A stretch of DNA of 64,000 bases from Bacteroides sp. (GCA_022648295.1 JALCME010000001.1:124001-188000); one strand, 5' to 3'; positions 26,630-36,521 are shown, counted from the first letter of the stretch. The notes: generated by a model from the sequence alone, not told the origin. Translations and numbers: made by a program.

Positions 26630-29600
26630 CTAAATAGCCTTTTCCAGATGCCAAATTCCCTTTAAAAGCTCGCTATACAGCGGACTTTTATCCAATAAAG
26701 AGGGAACTCCTATTAAGATAAGTTGTTTTCGAGCACGGGTAAGAACGACGTTTAGTTTGCGATCAATCAACACACCATCCTCTTCCATGAGGTTGGACAA
26801 TTGTGTCAACTGAGAACTTCTGTTCACACAAAAAGAATAAATAATGACATCACGCTCGCTTCCCTGAAATCGTTCTACTGTATCTACTACTATATTATTC
26901 AAAGCTGAAATGCCAAGAGACAAAATCTCAGATTTTATTAATGCAATCTGACTACGATATGGTGTTATAATGCCCAAAGTATGAGACGGTTCAAATGAGG
27001 ATTGATACTGTTTATAAACAGCGGCAGCTAAACGTGCAGCAATTACAGCTTCCGAATGATTGATTTTTATTGAATGGATAGGTAATTCTGCATTTGAAGG
27101 TATAAAAACCATGCGATGAATTAGAGCAGAAGCAAACTCATTGGCCTGCAATTCAGGTACTAGGACAAGATCACCCTGTTGATGAAGCAGTCCAAGAGAT
27201 TTAAGACATCCCCCATAAAAAGCATGGTTCGGGAACCAAGCAATCTCCGGATGCATCCGTCCCTGACGGCAAAGTGTATCAAAAGAACGGTTCTCCACTC
27301 CCTTATCAACAATATAAGCCGTTTCAACTGCTTTATTCCGCTTGCTTTCATATCGATAGAGCCGTTCAAACAAGGAATCACGCAAATCATGCAGCTCGAT
27401 TGCATTCAAACATTCACTATGCACGCTTGATTGCGCGGTATCTTGCAAAACAACAGCCGGTAATTGCTTGTAATCTCCTATAAGAACAAATTTTCTGATG
27501 GCATCACCTCCATCCATCCCTCGTGCACAAAGCAGTCCCAACAATTGGGGTTCCAAGATCTGACTGGCTTCGTCTATAATAGCCACATCAAATGTTTTCA
27601 ACCGAAAAATATCTGTTTTAGAAGAGAGAGTCGCTACTGTACCGACAAAGACAGAACACCCGGTAATGCGCTCCTGAACATCTTTACGTGTAGAGCATGC
27701 TTCCAACACATTTTCTATCAAACGGGAACGATAAACTGTATCACAAGAGAGCTCGCTACCAATGCGTATAAAATCAATTTCCGAAGTAATGGAAGAAAGT
27801 GCCTTGCAGATTTCATCCACAGCCCGATTGGTATAAGAAAGAAGCAGGATTTGTTTTCCTTCACGATGAAAAGCTTCCACCATTCCACGTAAGGCACGTG
27901 ATGTTTTTCCCGTACCGGGAGGACCCACCAGTAAGAAATAGTCTTCAGCGGCTTGAGCTTTCAACACAACCCGTGAAAAATCATCCTGTGCAGAAGCTAC
28001 ACGAGCATCTAAAGACGTGTCAAAACGTGGATTGCGACATCCCAACAACAGATCGCGACGTTCCTGATTTGCCGAAAGAAAAGCAGAAAGACCAGCATAC
28101 ATACTTCGGAAAGTAGTGTCCATATAGTCATGCTCTATGGCATAGGAACTATCCGGTGGGAGAACGGATGTATTTTGCTGGGAAGCACGAAGCCGGATTC
28201 GTATCTCCGCATCGGATATATCCTCTATATTTCCCTTGAATATCATTTTATTAGTCACGTTATCAGTTTCTTCATTCCGTTCGTAAAACACAATGGCATC
28301 ACCATTTCTAAAATTCGGCAATGACTCCACCAGAGCTCCATTTAAGCTAGAACCGGCCTCTGATCTATCATCATTTTTACCAGCTTGTGACAAAACGATA
28401 TAAGCTTTATGAGGATCTGCAGCATGACTTTCCTTAATCTTTAAGTCGTATAAGATTTCTCCCGACTCTTTCTTCTCCGCCAGCGAAGAAAGCCAGAGCG
28501 AAGCCGCTCCGCAATGTCCTTCATAATCTACATCACCCGTCTTGGAAGTATATAATTCCTTTGTAATAAAGTTATAAAGTGAGTAAAAATAGCATTTCTC
28601 TACTGAAGAAAGAGTCTTGATGTGTTGATGAATATCATCAATCACCGGATAGAGGTATCGTTTCCAAAGCGTATTGTTTAAATGGCGTTCATTTAATGTT
28701 TCCGGGTTGATCTCTTCCAACTTTTCGGAAGTATAGGCTATATTATTATGTAATTGAATACTGTACTCATTGGCAACAATACGGTTACGTACATCCATTA
28801 CACGACGAACCATTGCCCACGATGAGCGTGCCGGATAAAGCAAGGGATAGCGGGTATAAAGCAGATAAGCCTTTACCCGACGATGACTCATCCCCATGGA
28901 ATATTCCAATACAGCCTGATAAAGTAACATCTGCACCCTATTATTCTCTTTGGGCTCTACCTTACCACGAATAGCATATTCATCGGCTTTTCCCGATTTC
29001 ATTTCTATGAACGAAGACATATCACGTTGCATATAGTCCAAACGTCCTTGTAAGCCCAGTGCCTCACAAATGTAAGAAGGCTCCAGCACGGCATCTGTTT
29101 TGTCCAGTTCATATCCCGGAGTGGGAAAAACATTTTGCACCGTTTGCTTGATATGCATAAAGTGGCGTTTGCAGTCGACAAAAAAATCCCGTTCTTTTTC
29201 TCTATCAAACAGTTCAGGACAAGTTGCCAATTCTATGGAATAGGTACGAAATGCTTTCTTCATGCATGTCAGGTAATCCGGTTCTCCTTCGGCATGAATC
29301 CATTCATCCAAAAAAAGATTGGCAATGTTACCAAGCAACAAAGGGCGAGTATTTTCCGACAAGCGCAGACGATTCAACAGGTAATTTGCCGGATGATGCC
29401 CATAAGCATTAAAACACTCCGCCAATGAACTAATATCAATTAAATAATCCGGTTCCAAAATAATAAAAGAGGGAGTGAGGATTCCCTCCTCGTCAACGGC
29501 AACATCCAACAAGTTCAATCGGGCATGGCACCACAGCAGTTTACAGGTTTCTGCAAACTCTTCATTAATCTCGGGAATATTGTAACGTACCCGAAGCAAT

Positions 29601-30094
29601 TCTCCCACTATCTCATCAATGGGATTCACATATAAATAGGTGTCGTCAGCATACTGAAAACATACGCGTATCCGCTTTCTTCGTTCTTTGGCAAACGGTG
29701 CAACCAGATATGCGGCATCGGCACGGGGAAGTAAATCATACAACTCATCCGGAATATTGGCTCCCGTAATCCGCTTCACAAAGAAAGTCAATGTTTTAAT
29801 ATCACGAAGCAAATGTTCCCGTGAATGCGTTGTATCACCATTTAAAATGGCATTGGATGTCAGTCGGAAAGTATGTAAACGGTTTTGTTCGCTAAAAGAA
29901 AGGCTTAACTTGGATGCTACAAAACTAATACGGGCGGAAAGATCGGTTATTTGGAGATTACCCTCCGACATCTCTTTACGGCAGAGGCGCTCCAACAAAT
30001 CACGCAATTGACGATAAGCAGCCACCAGCGGAGTTGTTTCATCGCTGCTGATGGCAAGTAGCAAATCAAAAGATTCTTTCACCTCATATTCCAT
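26630..30094 (-). CDS. Dna2-like nuclease-helicase (PD-(D/E)XK plus superfamily 1 helicase)
   Basis: The 1154-residue cytoplasmic protein has two enzymatic parts. Near the middle of the N-terminal half, GRLDYM (Asp353) followed by FIEMKSGK (Glu364, Lys366) is the D...ExK core of a Cas4/RecB-type nuclease. The C-terminal half is an SF1B helicase: Walker A GPPGTGKT with Lys730, DEASQ in Walker B, IGDYKQLPAV in motif III, TPYRSQ in motif IV, TVERFQGSERD in motif V and VVLTRARKQL in motif VI. The architecture is that of Dna2 and points to end resection or replication repair. It is preceded by a tiny gene 24 bases upstream, probably in the same operon. It is likely core genome rather than a defence system. 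Confidence 0.88.
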   Translation of the reverse strand: MEYEVKESFDLLLAISSDETTPLVAAYRQLRDLLERLCRKEMSEGNLQITDLSARISFVASKLSLSFSEQNRLHTFRLTSNAILNGDTTHSREHLLRDIKTLTFFVKRITGANIPDELYDLLPRADAAYLVAPFAKERRKRIRVCFQYADDTYLYVNPIDEIVGELLRVRYNIPEINEEFAETCKLLWCHARLNLLDVAVDEEGILTPSFIILEPDYLIDISSLAECFNAYGHHPANYLLNRLRLSENTRPLLLGNIANLFLDEWIHAEGEPDYLTCMKKAFRTYSIELATCPELFDREKERDFFVDCKRHFMHIKQTVQNVFPTPGYELDKTDAVLEPSYICEALGLQGRLDYMQRDMSSFIEMKSGKADEYAIRGKVEPKENNRVQMLLYQAVLEYSMGMSHRRVKAYLLYTRYPLLYPARSSWAMVRRVMDVRNRIVANEYSIQLHNNIAYTSEKLEEINPETLNERHLNNTLWKRYLYPVIDDIHQHIKTLSSVEKCYFYSLYNFITKELYTSKTGDVDYEGHCGAASLWLSSLAEKKESGEILYDLKIKESHAADPHKAYIVLSQAGKNDDRSEAGSSLNGALVESLPNFRNGDAIVFYERNEETDNVTNKMIFKGNIEDISDAEIRIRLRASQQNTSVLPPDSSYAIEHDYMDTTFRSMYAGLSAFLSANQERRDLLLGCRNPRFDTSLDARVASAQDDFSRVVLKAQAAEDYFLLVGPPGTGKTSRALRGMVEAFHREGKQILLLSYTNRAVDEICKALSSITSEIDFIRIGSELSCDTVYRSRLIENVLEACSTRKDVQERITGCSVFVGTVATLSSKTDIFRLKTFDVAIIDEASQILEPQLLGLLCARGMDGGDAIRKFVLIGDYKQLPAVVLQDTAQSSVHSECLNAIELHDLRDSLFERLYRYESKRNKAVETAYIVDKGVENRSFDTLCRQGRMHPEIAWFPNHAFYGGCLKSLGLLHQQGDLVLVPELQANEFASALIHRMVFIPSNAELPIHSIKINHSEAVIAARLAAAVYKQYQSSFEPSHTLGIITPYRSQIALIKSEILSLGISALNNIVVDTVERFQGSERDVIIYSFCVNRSSQLTQLSNLMEEDGVLIDRKLNVVLTRARKQLILIGVPSLLDKSPLYSELLKGIWHLEKAI

Positions 30095-30118
30095 ACAGCA
30101 AAGGTACGGAAAAAGAGA

Positions 30119-30238
30119 TTACTTTTTGGGGTTTCCTGCTTTCTTATCTACCTCATTCAGTACTTCATCCCTCTCGTAAGCCGGGACATGTTTTTTCTCC
30201 TTCAGCTTTTTAGGCTTTTTATTACCTGCAGCTCCCAT
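30119..30238 (-). CDS. Small lysine-rich protein of 39 residues
   Basis: The frame starts MGAAGNKKPKKLKEKKH and continues with an acidic patch (YERDEVLNEVD) before ending GNPKK. About a third of residues are lysine. It is preceded by AAAGGAGG, a near-perfect Shine-Dalgarno sequence 7 bases before the ATG. Such a site is rare in this phylum and argues that the frame is translated. It ends 24 bases before the nuclease-helicase start on the same strand, so the two may be cotranscribed. The charge suggests nucleic-acid or ribosome contact, but no family is recognised and the function is unknown. Confidence 0.7.
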   Translation of the reverse strand: MGAAGNKKPKKLKEKKHVPAYERDEVLNEVDKKAGNPKK

Positions 30239-30483
30239 AATAAACCTCCTTTTATTTAAAAATAAAACATAATATGTTCCATAAAGGCCGCAAAGAACAT
30301 ACCAAAATGAGGCATAGTCAGTTAATTTAGTTAAAAGAGGGAAAAAGACTTAATCAAAGCTGCCCTCTTCTCATATGCAATCACAACTAATTGACAAAAG
30401 CGTGAGAAAAGTAAAATATTTTTTTTATTTAAATCTGCATGAACTTGTGTATGTCACCATTGATTGCCAAACAAAGCAAATAT

Positions 30484-30831
30484 TTATTTATTTCTAACTT
30501 TACCTTTCTTTCTTACAAGAATATAAGAAAGAACACTTATCACAAATAAGATGAATATTATCGTTGTTATTGACGGATATTTAGAACCGTAAAAGATCGA
30601 CATACAAGTAGAAGCTAATCCTAAACTGACTATGACAGTTAATAGTAAAACATTCTGTTTTCTATTTAAACCCTTATAATATTTTTTTTTTGTAAGAAGA
30701 CTAATCCCCACAGCCAATGACAATGAAATGAAAAACAATAATTTATTTAATGCATTATTGGGATTGAAATACAGAAATAATATCCCTATAACAAAAAAAA
30801 ATAGACTGAATATTTTAAAAGTTACTTTCAT
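30484..30831 (-). CDS. Four-helix small membrane protein, unknown function
   Basis: The 115-residue protein has four hydrophobic segments (~7-24, 28-47, 62-80, 87-108), arranged as two hairpins, with lysine-rich loops (TKKKYYKGLNRK) and a basic tail (VRKKGKVRNK). No family is recognised. It lies 18 bases downstream of the glycine-zipper lipoprotein gene on the same strand, so the two are probably cotranscribed. Both are visibly richer in A+T than the flanking core genes, which suggests acquisition. A partner or protective (immunity-like) role for the lipoprotein is possible but is only a guess from the arrangement. Confidence 0.65.
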   Translation of the reverse strand: MKVTFKIFSLFFFVIGILFLYFNPNNALNKLLFFISLSLAVGISLLTKKKYYKGLNRKQNVLLLTVIVSLGLASTCMSIFYGSKYPSITTIIFILFVISVLSYILVRKKGKVRNK

Positions 30832-30849
30832 TTTTTTTATAAATTAGAA

Positions 30850-31545
30850 TTAACATGCTTTTGTCGAGATATAAGCTCCGACAGCAGTACTAACAATACT
30901 TCCTACTAAAGGAGCAGCCGGTCCTGTAAAACAACCCGCTAAAAAGCCCGTGACTGCTCCAATCATTCCTGCTCCTAAGTTACAGACAAAAGTAACAGAC
31001 TCTCTTTTAGCTGCTCTAGTATTCACTGTTAAATTCGAAATTTCTTGGAATATTCCATTTGTTATACTCGTAGTTGCGTCAATTATATAAATAACTATCT
31101 GTTGTTCATCATTTGGCAACAAAGCAGCATTTTGTTTTGCTAAAATAAGATCTTGATCTGTGACTTTATCTTTTAATAAATATGTTTCGAGTATTTTATA
31201 TTGTCCTTCTGATAGATAATCTTTTATATTTACTTCTCCAGTGGAACGAGTATAAGTAGGAGAAAAGCATGGAGATAAATCAATATTTTTATCTTCAAAT
31301 TTGTAATTTAGCATAATTTCTTTAGCTTTTTCATAATCTATTAATTCATTATTTTTATCATAAGCTTTTTCATATATACTTTTCGTAATAGATGACGAAT
31401 ATTTCTCTAAGATTTTAAATGTGTCTACAGCAACAGATTCAGTCGTTGATTTAGAGTCTACATATTCATTATTTGAACAAGAAGTAAATGTAGGTAAAAG
31501 AGACGATGTAATGAATATCAAAAATGCATAACAAAATATTTTCAT
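30850..31545 (-). CDS. Lipoprotein with a C-terminal glycine-zipper segment, unknown function
   Basis: The start at 31545 puts a proper lipoprotein signal at the N-terminus (lipobox TFTSC, Cys23). The frame extends 20 codons upstream to 31605, but that start would bury the signal. The 231-residue protein has a hydrophilic helical middle (~35-180). Residues 190-231 are small and hydrophobic, with spaced glycines (GAGMIGAVTG, then GSIVSTAVGAY) and cysteines at 188, 205 and 231. This pattern is seen in membrane-inserting segments, including some pore-forming peptides. The family is not recognised. The gene is cotranscribed with the four-TM protein downstream, and its A+T-rich composition differs from tatC upstream. 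Confidence 0.65.
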   Translation of the reverse strand: MKIFCYAFLIFITSSLLPTFTSCSNNEYVDSKSTTESVAVDTFKILEKYSSSITKSIYEKAYDKNNELIDYEKAKEIMLNYKFEDKNIDLSPCFSPTYTRSTGEVNIKDYLSEGQYKILETYLLKDKVTDQDLILAKQNAALLPNDEQQIVIYIIDATTSITNGIFQEISNLTVNTRAAKRESVTFVCNLGAGMIGAVTGFLAGCFTGPAAPLVGSIVSTAVGAYISTKAC

Positions 31546-31653
31546 AAGAATAGCTTTTATATTAATAATTTTATAAAGAAATAACTTTTCTATAATAAAA
31601 ACCAATCAAGTCAGTTACAATTATATTTTTTTTAACATATAAACCATTTAAAT

Positions 31654-32466
31654 TCATTCTGTTTCGGCTTCATCAGCCTCTACAGGCTTATCCTTAATCA
31701 TCAGAATACTAAGTTCATAAAGTAAATAGAGCGGAACAGACACTACGGTAAGTGTAAACGGGTCACCTGTAGGTGTAATGATGGCTGCCACAATAACAAT
31801 AATCACAATGGCATGACGACGGTATTTACGTAGAAATGATTTATGGACTATACCCATCAGTGATAACAACCAGGTAACTAAAGGTAATTCAAATGCCAAG
31901 CCCATGCAAAGAATCAGCATCATGAAATTATCAATATAAGAGTTCAATGAGATCTGATTTTCAACAACCGCGCTTAGTTGATAAGTAGAGAGAAAACGAA
32001 GGGTCAGCGGATAAACCATAAAATACCCCATCAGCACCCCAATAAAGAACATTACCGTACCTACAAAGAAGGCCTTTTTCACTCCACGCCGTTCACTAGG
32101 ATAGAGGGCCGGACTGACAAAGCGCCATATTTCATAAAACAAATAAGGAGCAGCCGTCACCACCGACATCCAAAAAGCAGTGGACATGTGAATGAAAAAA
32201 GGGGCAGCCAAATTGATATTAACCAATTTGACATGAAATGTCTGGGTAAAGAAATCATCATGCAGATGAAAGGTTTCCCCAATATCCCGCAAGACATCAT
32301 AAAAGACAAAATCATTATTGCAAGGTGCCAATATCACTTTGTCGAACAATGACGGCATCGCAATAAAGTAACCAACAGCTAATACAAACCATACCCCGAT
32401 AATGCGAAACAGCACCCGGCGCAATACATCCAAATGATCCCAAAAAGTCAGTTCTTTGTCTGCCAT
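31654..32466 (-). CDS. tatC: Sec-independent (twin-arginine) translocase subunit TatC
   Basis: The 270-residue polytopic inner-membrane protein begins with the TatC-type FWDHLDVLRRVLFR. It contains FYEIWRFVSPALYPSERR between helices 2 and 3, and six transmembrane helices in all. The conserved glutamate in the first cytoplasmic segment of many TatC proteins is Asp here (DHLDVLR). TatC binds the twin-arginine signal and docks TatA. The gene follows tatA by 18 bases. The C-terminus is acidic (KPVEADEAETE). Confidence 0.95.
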   Translation of the reverse strand: MADKELTFWDHLDVLRRVLFRIIGVWFVLAVGYFIAMPSLFDKVILAPCNNDFVFYDVLRDIGETFHLHDDFFTQTFHVKLVNINLAAPFFIHMSTAFWMSVVTAAPYLFYEIWRFVSPALYPSERRGVKKAFFVGTVMFFIGVLMGYFMVYPLTLRFLSTYQLSAVVENQISLNSYIDNFMMLILCMGLAFELPLVTWLLSLMGIVHKSFLRKYRRHAIVIIVIVAAIITPTGDPFTLTVVSVPLYLLYELSILMIKDKPVEADEAETE

Positions 32467-32484
32467 GCCAATGAAGGAAGGTAT

Positions 32485-32706
32485 TTACTTTTGGTCCTTA
32501 TCCTCCGGTTTATCCAAGTCTTCTTTGGCTTTATTAATTTCATCCTTAGCTTCGTTTACTCCTTCTTTGAAGCTCTTTACTCCTTTGCCAAGACCTTTCA
32601 TCAGCTCTGGAATTTTCTTTCCGCCAAATAACAACAAGATAACAATCAGAATGATAATCCATTCAGAACCGCTAGGTAAAAATCCTAATAAAAGTAAGTT
32701 CGTCAT
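32485..32706 (-). CDS. tatA: Sec-independent translocase subunit TatA
   Basis: The 73-residue protein has a short N-terminal transmembrane helix ([15 protein letters not shown]), the hinge [20 protein letters not shown] and an amphipathic, then acidic, tail. This is the complete TatA pattern, with the FGGKKIPEL motif intact. TatA oligomerises to form the transport path for folded proteins. No separate tatB is visible, and the TatA protein may serve both roles. It is the first gene of a tatA-tatC pair. Confidence 0.95.
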   Translation of the reverse strand: MTNLLLLGFLPSGSEWIIILIVILLLFGGKKIPELMKGLGKGVKSFKEGVNEAKDEINKAKEDLDKPEDKDQK

Positions 32707-32804
32707 AGTTGTACTCCTTTATAATTTAGCACAAAAATAGAGTTTTAATTAGGAATATCAATGAAGTATTCTCCAAAAATACAGGAAATTTTAAATACCT
32801 TCCG

Positions 32805-35300
32805 CTAATCCTGATAATACACACGCTTTACCCGTGTAGATATACTTGTCAGTACTTCATAGGGAATGGTCTGAAGTGCATCGGACAATATTGTAATGGG
32901 AAGGTGGTCTCCAAAGATCTCTACCGAATCTCCTTCTTTGCATTCAATATCCGTAACATCAATCATACAGACATCCATGCAGATATTGCCCACATATACG
33001 GCCTGTTTCCCATTAACCAAACAATAAGCATGTCCATTTCCCAAATGCCGGTTAAGTCCATCGGCATAGCCAATAGGAATAGCAGCAATGCGGGAAGCAC
33101 GGGTCAAATGACCTTTCCGACTATAACCCACTGTATCTTCCCCAGGTACATCACGTATTTGCAAAATGGTAGTCTTTAACGTGCTCACGTTATTAATAAT
33201 GGAATTATCTATCGGACTAATACCATAGAGCCCTATCCCCAACCGAACCATATCGAACTGTGCACCAGGAAAACGTTCAATGCCAGCTGAATTGCAAAGA
33301 TGCCGTAATATCTTATACGGAAAAGCTTCCTGCAAAAGAGAAGATGCATTCTCAAATACCGTGATTTGTTGACGACTAAAGGCATCAAACTGCTGAGAGT
33401 CACTGCCTACAAAATGTGAAAAGACGGAACGTGGAATAACGGCATTCTGCCCTTTTAAGCGCTCAATCAGTTGCGGTACATCTTCCGGAGCAAATCCCAA
33501 ACGATGCATACCGGTATCTAACTTCACATGAATAGGGAAATTGGTAATACCTTCTTTTTCCGCCTCTTTAATCAGGGCATCCAGAAGATGGAAGCTATAA
33601 ACCTCTGGCTCCAGCATATAGTCAAACATCGTTTTGAACGCCGTCATTTCGGGATTCATAATGATAATGTTCGCTGTAATACCGGCTTTGCGTAACTCAG
33701 AACCTTCATCTGCAACCGCCACGGCAAGATAATCAACATGACGATCTTGCAAGCTCTTGGCTATTTCATAAGAACCTGCTCCATAGGCGAAAGCTTTCAC
33801 CATGCAGACCATTTTGGTTTCAGGCTTCAGCATACTCCGGTAATGATTCAAATTAGCAATCATTGCTCCGAGATTCACTTCCAAAATAGTTTCATGCACT
33901 TTCCGCTCCAATTCTTCGGTCAATACATCAAAGCCAAATCGACGTGCACCTTTTATCAGGATAATTTCATTTTCCAAACGTAACTCTCCTCGGGAAATGG
34001 CACGCATCAAAGCCTCAGTATCAGGATAAAACGCTTTGTCTATGGAAAAACGGGAAGCGCAAGAAGTTATTTCCGGTCCTACCCCGACAATGCGCTCTAT
34101 TCCACGATTCTTCACAAGCTGAGCTACCTTACGATAGAGCGTAGGAGCATTCTGCCCGGTTTCCAGTATATCCGAAAGAATGAGGGTTCGCTTCAGCCCT
34201 TTTGAGAGGGAACGACGATATAGAAAGTCAAGTGCTATATCCAGCGAAGCCAAATCAGAGTTATAACTATCATTAATCAACAGGCAACCGTTTTTCCCTT
34301 CTTTTACTTCCAGACGCATGGCCACCGGTTCCAGCTTAGCCATTCGCTCGGTAATTTGCTTGGCAGGTAACAGCAGATAAAGACAAGCCGCCAAGCAATT
34401 CAGGGAGTTTTCAATGGAAGCATCGTCTATAAACGGTAGCGTAAAGGAATTTTCCATATCAAGGTATCGGTAAGACACCACAGTGCAATCTTCTTTTTTA
34501 TCTACCTTGCTTATATATAGAGGACGTTCCACATCCTTACGGCTCCACGCAATTTCACGAGCGGAAAGCATAGCATGTGATACACAATTGCCAATAAATT
34601 CGTCGTCTCCGTTATAAATCACCACATCGCAATCTTTAAACAGCGCTAACTTCTCCATGCATTTCTCCTGCAACGAGAAAAAGTTTTCCTGATGAGCACC
34701 GCCTATGTTCGTCAAAATACCAATGGTGGGACGAATAATGTTCTGAAGTGAACGCATTTCTTCTGGTTCTGAAATTCCGGCTTCAAAGACACCGATTTCA
34801 GACTGTGCATTCATCTGCCAAATGGACAATGGTACTCCAACCTGGGAATTATAGCTACGGGGTGAACGAACAACAACCTTATCGGGACTCAATAACTGAT
34901 GTAACCATTCCTTTACCACCGTTTTTCCGTTACTACCTGTAATACCTATTACAGGAATCTGGAACTGTTCACGATGCTGTTCAGCCAACTTCTGCAAAGC
35001 CTTTAATGCATTGGAAACAATTAAAAAGTTAGCATCTTTATAAAACAGAATGTTGAAAGAAGCCAACTGAGATTCGGCAGCGGTATCTTCGCTAATCACA
35101 AAATTGCGTACTCCCCGGTCATACAAATCAGGGATGTAGCGAGCACCATTATTGCGCTTAGTTGTTAAAGCAAAAAACAAAGTTTCTTCCGGGAAGCATA
35201 AAGAACGACTGTCAGTAAGTAACCAATCAATAGTTGCAGAACAATCTCCTACACGGCGCGCACCGATAAGTTCTGCTATTTTTGTAATCGTATATGACAT
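32805..35300 (-). CDS. murF-alr: Bifunctional UDP-MurNAc-tripeptide:D-Ala-D-Ala ligase / alanine racemase
   Basis: The 831-residue cytoplasmic fusion joins two steps of cell-wall precursor synthesis. Residues ~1-455 are MurF, with the ATP-binding GITGSNGKT (Lys126), SYNSQVGVP, and NDSYNSD near 340. Residues ~465-831 are an alanine racemase, with PLP lysine Lys502 in VKAFAYGAG and conserved HLCNSAG, VRLGIGLYG and ICMDVCMIDVT in the C-terminal half. The fusion is a known feature of Bacteroidetes. The 5' end overlaps the upstream GSCFA gene by 25 bases, so the genes are translationally linked. Confidence 0.95.
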   Translation of the reverse strand: MSYTITKIAELIGARRVGDCSATIDWLLTDSRSLCFPEETLFFALTTKRNNGARYIPDLYDRGVRNFVISEDTAAESQLASFNILFYKDANFLIVSNALKALQKLAEQHREQFQIPVIGITGSNGKTVVKEWLHQLLSPDKVVVRSPRSYNSQVGVPLSIWQMNAQSEIGVFEAGISEPEEMRSLQNIIRPTIGILTNIGGAHQENFFSLQEKCMEKLALFKDCDVVIYNGDDEFIGNCVSHAMLSAREIAWSRKDVERPLYISKVDKKEDCTVVSYRYLDMENSFTLPFIDDASIENSLNCLAACLYLLLPAKQITERMAKLEPVAMRLEVKEGKNGCLLINDSYNSDLASLDIALDFLYRRSLSKGLKRTLILSDILETGQNAPTLYRKVAQLVKNRGIERIVGVGPEITSCASRFSIDKAFYPDTEALMRAISRGELRLENEIILIKGARRFGFDVLTEELERKVHETILEVNLGAMIANLNHYRSMLKPETKMVCMVKAFAYGAGSYEIAKSLQDRHVDYLAVAVADEGSELRKAGITANIIIMNPEMTAFKTMFDYMLEPEVYSFHLLDALIKEAEKEGITNFPIHVKLDTGMHRLGFAPEDVPQLIERLKGQNAVIPRSVFSHFVGSDSQQFDAFSRQQITVFENASSLLQEAFPYKILRHLCNSAGIERFPGAQFDMVRLGIGLYGISPIDNSIINNVSTLKTTILQIRDVPGEDTVGYSRKGHLTRASRIAAIPIGYADGLNRHLGNGHAYCLVNGKQAVYVGNICMDVCMIDVTDIECKEGDSVEIFGDHLPITILSDALQTIPYEVLTSISTRVKRVYYQD

Positions 35301-36265
35301 AAATCTCTCTCTTTTTGAAAATCTAAGTACGGGTATTTTTGGTTAAGTTGTTCCATTTTTAACACTATTTGTTCTAAAAATCTTTTATATCCTTCTGACT
35401 CCGGATGGAAAGGTTTATGTTCTAATGATTTACGGATATTTTCACATTCATCCATAATCAGTAACGCTTCCTTAGTAAAGCAGCAATACGCAAACTTTTC
35501 CCAAACGTATTGTATAGCTACCGATGAAGGATGTACCAAATCTTCGGCATAAAAGCGATAATCGCGCAATTCGTCCATAAGAAGTTCATAGGCAGGAAAG
35601 TAAAAAACATGCCCCGGCAAATCAGTCTGCAAACGTTCCGCCGCAAGTAATAACGTAGCCTTGCTTAACTGGTTTTCATGCATGCCGTCACGTGCATGGC
35701 GGATGGGGCTAACCGTAATCATAAATTTCAGCTGTGCATTTGCTTCCAGTAAATGGGAGAATAACTGACTGTAATCAGTTACAATTTCTTCAACGGAAAG
35801 CCGACGACGGGTAAAGGCTGATTCGGGACGCTTATGGCAATTACCAACCACCTTGCTGGTTTTATTGTCTTCATAAACCCATGCAGTGCCAAAAGTCAAC
35901 AATATGCAGTCCAGCCGTGGCATTTCTTCACGGGCACCTGCTAAACGAGCATTAATATGTTGCAATGTTTCTTCCATATCGGGAGAAGAGAAATCACTGT
36001 GATGCATGGAACTATGCCAACACTCACGATAGAAAAACAAGTCCTCACGACTGTATATTTTGTCTCCTGCGATCTCACGTAATGCCGTCGATATGGAGAG
36101 AGGATTGTACAAAACGCCAAAGGGGTTAATATCGCAAGGAAACTTGGCATCAACAAGTAATTGTCCCATGTTTACGGAAAAACAGGAACCCATCAACAGA
36201 AGGTGGTTGTTTTGAGTGATTCGGGGCAGATTGTCGGGCAAATCAACAGAGGTATATAAATTCAT
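35276..36265 (-). CDS. GSCFA domain protein
   Basis: The 329-residue cytoplasmic-looking protein contains the family-naming motif in LLMGSCFSVNMGQ near residue 25. Further GSCFA-family features are CDINPFGVLYNP, LTFGTAWVY near 130, the TVSPIRH segment near 185 and a terminal EDLVHPSSVA block. The family resembles SGNH/GDSL hydrolases, with GSC in block I and a late D..H. A hydrolase activity is therefore plausible but its substrate is unknown. It precedes and overlaps murF-alr by 25 bases, which suggests a cell-envelope role. Confidence 0.9.
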   Translation of the reverse strand: MNLYTSVDLPDNLPRITQNNHLLLMGSCFSVNMGQLLVDAKFPCDINPFGVLYNPLSISTALREIAGDKIYSREDLFFYRECWHSSMHHSDFSSPDMEETLQHINARLAGAREEMPRLDCILLTFGTAWVYEDNKTSKVVGNCHKRPESAFTRRRLSVEEIVTDYSQLFSHLLEANAQLKFMITVSPIRHARDGMHENQLSKATLLLAAERLQTDLPGHVFYFPAYELLMDELRDYRFYAEDLVHPSSVAIQYVWEKFAYCCFTKEALLIMDECENIRKSLEHKPFHPESEGYKRFLEQIVLKMEQLNQKYPYLDFQKERDLCHIRLQK

Positions 36266-36521
36266 AAGCCAGCAATTAAATTAGAGATAACGATCATGTT
36301 GCTTCATATTCAACGATATAATCACACCTCGAAAGTTGCAGCCACAATCGGAATAAAGCAAGCATTGACGAAAATACGGAAAAAATTCATTCACACCGTA
36401 GATATGCATAAGAAATGTAAATCCTTCCCATAATATTACTCCATTCCACTATTAAGCATAGCCATAAAACAGAATACCAATAATAGTAACTTTAGCATTT
36501 CAATTGATATCATTTTATTAA

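Noticed and set aside
27464..27892. 142-codon frame opposite the helicase
   Set aside because: It is antisense to the conserved helicase motifs, so it is a shadow.
26630..30238. Helicase and small protein as a phage-defence island
   Set aside because: The helicase carries Dna2-type motifs and sits among core genes; nothing else in the area looks like a defence module.
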